This document shows positions 59,948 to 64,000 of a DNA stretch of 64,000 bases, one piece after another. The stretch is from Sandarakinorhabdus cyanobacteriorum. Its GTDB lineage: Bacteria; Pseudomonadota; Alphaproteobacteria; Sphingomonadales; Sphingomonadaceae. A program made the translations under genes and the position numbers. The notes beneath the pieces were generated by a model. The model searched no databases and was not told where the DNA came from. It saw only the letters and a program-made list of their open reading frames with translations. How positions within the stretch are numbered: the first letter of the stretch is position 1; each line of letters begins with the position of its first letter. The stretch lies in NCBI RefSeq assembly GCF_002251755.1, contig NZ_NOXT01000125.1, positions 62,001 to 126,000 on the forward strand. Reading direction: 5' to 3'.

Positions 59948-60700
59948 TTGAACGACATGGCGACCAAGGTTCGCGGGCAAGCGGCGCCGCGCTACCTGCA
60001 ATTGGCGGCCGAACTGCGCGCCGACATATTGGCCGGCCGCTTTGGTGCGGAGCAGCCATTTCCCACCGAAAGCGAATTGTGCTCGGCCCATGGTGTGTCG
60101 CGTTTCACCGTGCGTGAAGCGCTGCGCCGGCTGCAGAATGAAGGGCTTATCGCCCGCCGCCGCGGGTCGGGAACCGTGGTGCAACCGGCCGGCGCACGCG
60201 GCGGCGCCCTGCACCAGCCGCTCAGCAACGTCGGCGAAATCCTGCAATATGCGCGCGACACGCGGGTCACCTACCAACCGGCCGGCACCGGGCCGCTGCC
60301 GGCCTGGCTGGCCACCAGCACCGGCCTGCCCGCCAGCGGCACCTGGACGCTCGTGCACGGGGTGCGCACCACCGCCGATGGTGATCAGCCGATTGCCGCC
60401 ACGATTGCCTATTTCCACGAACTTCTGGGCGACGCGCCGGCGCGGCTTGATCTTGCCGCCGGCACCCTGTTCAGCCAGATCGAGGCGCTGTCGGGCGTCT
60501 CCGTCGGCCAGGTCACCCAGGATATCCAGGCGGTGATCGCCAGCGCCGAGGTTGCCCGGCAACTGGGCATCAAGCGGGGTGCGGCCGTGTTGCGCATCAT
60601 CCGCTGCTACCGCGATGCGCAAGGGCGGGTGTTCGAAATTTCGGTCAGCCATCACCCCGGCGACCGCTTCGCCTATTCGATGCACATCGACGTCGAATAG
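59948..60700 (+). CDS. GntR-family regulator (HutC/UTRA type)
   Basis: The 250-residue protein has a GntR winged helix at the N-terminus (PRYLQLAAELRADILAGRFG, then FPTESELCSAHGVSRFTVRE and ARRRGSGTVVQ) and a UTRA effector domain (FSQIEALSGVSVGQVTQDIQ, then LRIIRCYRDAQGRVFEISVS). It is the only plus-strand gene in the catabolic locus and lies between its two arms, so it probably represses both until a pathway intermediate binds. The TTG at 59948 has a GGGAG site six bases before; an ATG at 59957 is the alternative. I saw no clear operator palindrome in the 32-base divergent gap. Confidence 0.92.
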   Translation: MNDMATKVRGQAAPRYLQLAAELRADILAGRFGAEQPFPTESELCSAHGVSRFTVREALRRLQNEGLIARRRGSGTVVQPAGARGGALHQPLSNVGEILQYARDTRVTYQPAGTGPLPAWLATSTGLPASGTWTLVHGVRTTADGDQPIAATIAYFHELLGDAPARLDLAAGTLFSQIEALSGVSVGQVTQDIQAVIASAEVARQLGIKRGAAVLRIIRCYRDAQGRVFEISVSHHPGDRFAYSMHIDVE

Positions 60701-60705
60701 GCGCA

Positions 60706-61791
60706 TCAGCCTTGCCCCAATCCGGGCACGCTGCCGGGTGTCCACTCCTCCCCGGCAAAGCGGATGGCCGGCGCGATATGATGGCGGCCATCGGCCTCCA
60801 CGATCAGGCCGCGCTCCGCCACATGCGGCTGGGCAAAGGCTTCGGCGAAATCCAGCACCGGGGCATAGGCCACGTCGAGATTGTGCATGAACCGGTCCCA
60901 ATCATCGCGGCTGCGGGTGCGGAAGGTATCGCGCAGGAAGGCGATCAGCGGGGCCTGCGCGGGCCCGGCATCGGCTTCGGCAAGCGGGATGAGATCGGGT
61001 CGGCCCAGCGCCGTGAGCAAGCTGCGCGCAAACTTGATCTCGCGCCCGCCCAGCACAATGTGGCGGCCATCGGCGCACGCATAGACATTGTAGAAGCCAG
61101 CCCCGCCCAGCGAGCGTTGCGCCGCAGAGCTCGGCGCCTCCCCACCGGCCAGCGCGCTGCCGGCGATATGGGCGCACCAGGGCAACAGGCTGTCGAACAT
61201 GGCGATATCCAGATAATCGCCCTGTCCGCTCCTTTCGCGCCCGATCAGCGCCATCAACACCGCGGCCAGGCCGGTCAGGCCAGCGGCGACATCGGCGGCC
61301 GGCACGCCCGGCACCACGGGCGGGCTGCCATCACCGGCATCATTCACGCTCATGAAGCCTGCCATCGCCTGCACCGCCATGTCATGGGCCGGATGCTGGG
61401 CCAACGCCCCCTGCTGGCCAAAGGCCGAGATGGAGCAATAGACGATGCGCGGATTGAGGCTGCGCACATCTTCCCAGCCAAAGCCCAAACGCGCCATCAC
61501 GCCGGGGCGAAAGCCTTCGACGAACACATCGGCATTGCGGATCAGGTCGCGCAGCTCCGCCTTGCCGGCCTCGCTCTTCAGATCGATCACCCGGCTTTGC
61601 TTGCCGCGGTTGAGATTGGCGAACCAGATGCTCTGGCCATTTTCAAACGGCGCCTGCGCCCGGGCGGGATCGCCAGCGGCCGGCTCCACCTTGATCACCT
61701 CGGCCCCTTGATCGGCCATCATCACGGTCAGCATCGGGCCAGGCAGAAACTGCGACAGGTCAACAACGCGGATGCCGGAAAGCTTGCCCAT
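60706..61791 (-). CDS. Family III CoA-transferase (CaiB/BaiF)
   Basis: This 361-residue CoA-transferase begins GIRVVDLSQFLPGPMLTVMM, with ADQGAEVIKVEPAAGDPARA, and FANLNRGKQSRVIDLKSEAG. The catalytic Asp is in GDYLDIAMFDSLL. It moves CoA between carboxylic acids in the cytosol. A much longer frame open to 62346 runs through the next gene and is not used; the ATG at 61791 begins 8 bases after the upstream CoA-transferase stop. It and its neighbour may work together or on different acids of the same pathway. Confidence 0.94.
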   Translation of the reverse strand: MGKLSGIRVVDLSQFLPGPMLTVMMADQGAEVIKVEPAAGDPARAQAPFENGQSIWFANLNRGKQSRVIDLKSEAGKAELRDLIRNADVFVEGFRPGVMARLGFGWEDVRSLNPRIVYCSISAFGQQGALAQHPAHDMAVQAMAGFMSVNDAGDGSPPVVPGVPAADVAAGLTGLAAVLMALIGRERSGQGDYLDIAMFDSLLPWCAHIAGSALAGGEAPSSAAQRSLGGAGFYNVYACADGRHIVLGGREIKFARSLLTALGRPDLIPLAEADAGPAQAPLIAFLRDTFRTRSRDDWDRFMHNLDVAYAPVLDFAEAFAQPHVAERGLIVEADGRHHIAPAIRFAGEEWTPGSVPGLGQG

Positions 61792-61799
61792 CGCCGGCC

Positions 61800-63002
61800 T
61801 CACACGATCCCGGCGCGTTTCAGATCGGCCACCTCGTCGGCCCCCAGGCCAAGATCGGCCAGGATGGCATCGGTGTCGGCCCCCAGCAGCGGCGCGGGCC
61901 GGTTGGGCAGGCGCGCACCGCCGATGCGAATCGGGTTGGCCAGCACCTGCATGCCGGGCCGGTCGGGGTGATCCACACTGTCGCGCATGCCGGTGCGCTG
62001 CAGCCAGGGATTGTCCAGCGCCTGATCCAGGCCATAGACCGGTGCCACCGGCACATGCCCGGCCAGCAGAGCCTGCCAATGGGCCATCGGCTGCGATTGG
62101 AAAATCACGTCCAGCGCGGCGGTTAGCGCCTCGCGGTTGGCCAGCCGGCTCTTGTTGCTGGCAAAGCGCGGATCGCTGGCCAGATCGGGATGGCCGATCC
62201 GTTCGACCATGATCGTCCAGAATTTCGGCAGCTGGCACATCACGAACATCCAGCCATCCGCCGCCTTGAACATCTGGCTGGGCGTGGCGGTGGGATGGGC
62301 GCTGCGCGGGGTGCGTTCCGTCACATCGCCTTCGTTCATGTACCATAGCGCCGGATAGCTGGTCTGGTGCACGGCCGCCGACAGAAGATCGGTATCGACA
62401 TCGCAGCCAACGCCGCTGCGCTGCGCATCCACCAGCGCCGCCAGCAGGCCGATGGCGTGGATGGTGCCGGTGATGAAATCCACCATCGACAGGCCCATGC
62501 GCTGCGGCTCACCGCCCGGATCGCCGGTCAACAGGCAATAACCCGCCTCAGCCTGCATCAGATAGTCATAACCCGGCCAGCGCGCCCGTTCATTGTCGCG
62601 GCCATAGGCCGACAGGTGCGCACACACGATGGCAGGATTGATGTCCTTCAGCGCGTCATGGGTCAGCCCCAGCCGCGCCGGCAGATCGCCGCGCATATTG
62701 TTGGCCACCGCGTGCGCCGTGCCGGCCAGCTTGCGAAAGATGGCCTGGCCTTCTGGCGCATTCAGATCCAGCGTCAGGCTGCGTTTGTTGAGGTTGAAGG
62801 CCTGGAAATACAGGCTTTCGCCCTCGCGCAGATAATGCGGCCCCACCGCGCGCGCCGTATCGCCCCCCTTGCCTGGCGGGCCTGGCGGCTCGATCTTGAT
62901 CACATCGGCGCCAAGCTGGGCGAGGAACATGCTGCCATAAGGGCCAGCGCCATATTGTTCGGCGCTGATGATCCGGAAGCCTGAGAGCGGAAGATGGGGC
63001 AT
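61800..63002 (-). CDS. Family III CoA-transferase-like protein with altered active-site Asp
   Basis: This 400-residue CaiB/BaiF-fold protein contains GFRIISAEQYGAGPYGSMFL, AQLGADVIKIEPPG, FNLNKRSLTLDL and GHPDLASDPRFASNKSRLAN. At the place of the catalytic Asp (found in the next gene as IAMFDSLL) it reads VDTDLLSAAVHQTS, so the residue is Ser by this alignment. It may therefore have an altered mechanism or be a partner subunit. The ATG at 63002 overlaps the acyl-CoA dehydrogenase stop by one base (TGATG). Confidence 0.9.
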   Translation of the reverse strand: MPHLPLSGFRIISAEQYGAGPYGSMFLAQLGADVIKIEPPGPPGKGGDTARAVGPHYLREGESLYFQAFNLNKRSLTLDLNAPEGQAIFRKLAGTAHAVANNMRGDLPARLGLTHDALKDINPAIVCAHLSAYGRDNERARWPGYDYLMQAEAGYCLLTGDPGGEPQRMGLSMVDFITGTIHAIGLLAALVDAQRSGVGCDVDTDLLSAAVHQTSYPALWYMNEGDVTERTPRSAHPTATPSQMFKAADGWMFVMCQLPKFWTIMVERIGHPDLASDPRFASNKSRLANREALTAALDVIFQSQPMAHWQALLAGHVPVAPVYGLDQALDNPWLQRTGMRDSVDHPDRPGMQVLANPIRIGGARLPNRPAPLLGADTDAILADLGLGADEVADLKRAGIV

Positions 63003-64000
63003 CAGGCCGGGTTCATCTTCAGCCACTGCTTGGCAATGATCATCCGCTGCATCTCGTTGGTGCCCTCGCCAATGCACATCAGCAGCGAATCCCGGTAATA
63101 ACGCTCGATGTCATACTCCTTGCTGTAGGAGTAGCCGCCATAGATGCGCATTGCCTCCTGGCTGTTTTCCACCGCCGCCTCGCTGGCGAAATATTTGGCC
63201 ATGCCGGCTTCCATGTCGCAGCGGTCGCCCCGGTCATAGGCTTCCGCGGCATCCAGCGTCAGCAGCCGGGCGGCGCGGGCGCGGGTCACCATTTCGCCCA
63301 GCTTCAACTGGATGGCCTGATGCTCGGCGATCGGCTTGCCCATGGTGTGACGTTCCTGGGCATATTGGGTGGCCAGCCTGAGCGAGCCTTCTGAAAGGCC
63401 AACCCCGCGCGCCGCCACATTGATGCGGCCCAGCTCCAGCCCGCCGGTGGCCTGGAAGAATCCCTGGCCCTCCACCCCGCCAATCAGCTGGTCGGCCGGA
63501 GCGCGATAATCCTGGAACACCAGTTCGGCGCTGTCGATCGACTTGTAACCCAGCTTGTCGAACTTCTTGCCGGTGGTGAAGCCATCGCGCTTGTCGGCGA
63601 TGAAAAGGCTCATCCCCTTGTAACGCGGGCTGGCATCGGGATCGGTCTTGACCAGCAGGGCAAAGCAGCTGCCGTTCAGGGCATTGGAAATCCAGGTCTT
63701 GGTGCCATTGATCACATAATGGTCGCCATCGCGGCGGGCCACGGTGCGGATCGCCTGCAGATCGGTGCCGGCGTTGGGCTCGGTCAGGGCCAGGCCGCCG
63801 CGGATCTCGCCGGTGGCGAATTTCGGCAGCCACTTGGCCTTCTGCTCCGGCGTGCCAAAACGCTCCACGGCGGCGGCCATGATCAGGTGGGAATTGAAAA
63901 TGCCGGTGATCGCCATCCAGTAACTGGAGATCTTCATCACGATCTTGGCATAGGTCGTCGCCGGCAGCCCAAGCCCGCCATATTGCTGGCCGATGGTGGC
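63002..64000 (-). CDS. Acyl-CoA dehydrogenase (3' part; gene continues beyond the window)
   Basis: This flavin-dependent acyl-CoA dehydrogenase is open at the right edge, so its N-terminal part is missing. It shows GLALTEPNAGTDLQAIRTVA (FAD-binding signature), the segment YVINGTKTWISNALNG, FDKLGYKSIDSAELVFQDYR and the C-terminal MRIYGGYSYSKEYDIERYYR, then EGTNEMQRMIIAKQWLK. A possible catalytic base is the Glu of IGEGTNEMQ. The reading frame runs without a break to base 64000. It is coupled to the two CoA-transferase genes that follow. Confidence 0.94.
   Translation of the reverse strand, partial: ATIGQQYGGLGLPATTYAKIVMKISSYWMAITGIFNSHLIMAAAVERFGTPEQKAKWLPKFATGEIRGGLALTEPNAGTDLQAIRTVARRDGDHYVINGTKTWISNALNGSCFALLVKTDPDASPRYKGMSLFIADKRDGFTTGKKFDKLGYKSIDSAELVFQDYRAPADQLIGGVEGQGFFQATGGLELGRINVAARGVGLSEGSLRLATQYAQERHTMGKPIAEHQAIQLKLGEMVTRARAARLLTLDAAEAYDRGDRCDMEAGMAKYFASEAAVENSQEAMRIYGGYSYSKEYDIERYYRDSLLMCIGEGTNEMQRMIIAKQWLKMNPA

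Noticed and set aside
61792-62346. Long N-terminal extension of the first CoA-transferase
   Set aside because: It lies entirely within the second CoA-transferase gene in another frame. The ATG at 61791 gives the conserved family N-terminus.

Overview
The window is GC-rich and reads as a chromosomal segment of an alphaproteobacterium, most likely a sphingomonad. The support is a GANTC methyltransferase (CcrM type), a split pntA next to a small aa3-type cytochrome oxidase subunit IV gene, a REDY/HapK-like protein, and tightly overlapping TGATG/ATGA gene junctions. No genus can be named from sequence alone. Nearly all protein genes are on the minus strand. A previously undescribed system is plausible at 15.6-43.2 kb, but its function is inferred.

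Region 1 (1-13.8 kb, housekeeping): the 5' end of rpsB, a periplasmic PQQ-type sugar dehydrogenase, a DUF1993 protein, the proton-translocating transhydrogenase operon (a 41-residue cox4-like gene, then pntA1, pntA2 and pntB) ending in a strong terminator, folP, a secreted M13 metallopeptidase, ccrM, and the coupled operon glmM / DUF1272 / thiD-VOC fusion / rnhB. The 180-bp gap upstream of ccrM holds eleven copies of GANTC, the site this enzyme class methylates.

Region 2 (13.8-15.6 kb, plus strand): an aldo/keto reductase broken by a frameshift, an AdaA-like methyl-sensing activator, and tRNA-Ser(UGA).

Region 3 (15.6-43.2 kb, minus strand): a coupled three-gene operon. An FhaC/ShlB-type outer-membrane transporter (TpsB) is followed by a 7,554-residue filamentous-haemagglutinin-like exoprotein (TpsA), which fills about a third of the window, and then by a secreted TPR-CHAT protease with its His/Cys dyad intact. 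The exoprotein is built of nested Gly/Ala/Thr-rich repeats and has a lone cysteine pair near its C-terminus. I infer a two-partner secretion system with a dedicated caspase-like protease.

Region 4 (43.3-50.0 kb): a periplasmic catalase-peroxidase, EF-P with a divergent EF-P lysine ligase (EpmA), two small membrane proteins, a membrane-tethered LuxR-type HTH protein, an XRE/MmyB-type regulator, and a palindromic intergenic repeat related to one at 2.3 kb.

Region 5 (50.0-64.0 kb): a catabolic locus arranged around a GntR regulator. One minus-strand arm of eleven genes, mostly overlapping by 1-4 bases, encodes two MmgE/PrpD proteins, a PaaK-like CoA ligase, an amidase, a HapK-like protein, an SDR, a PuuE-like deacetylase/imidase, an enoyl-CoA hydratase, a double-VOC protein, a YciI protein and a quinone-oxidoreductase-like MDR. 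The other arm encodes two family III CoA-transferases and an acyl-CoA dehydrogenase that runs off the window. Together they look like a CoA-dependent degradation pathway for an amide- or imide-containing compound whose substrate is unknown.
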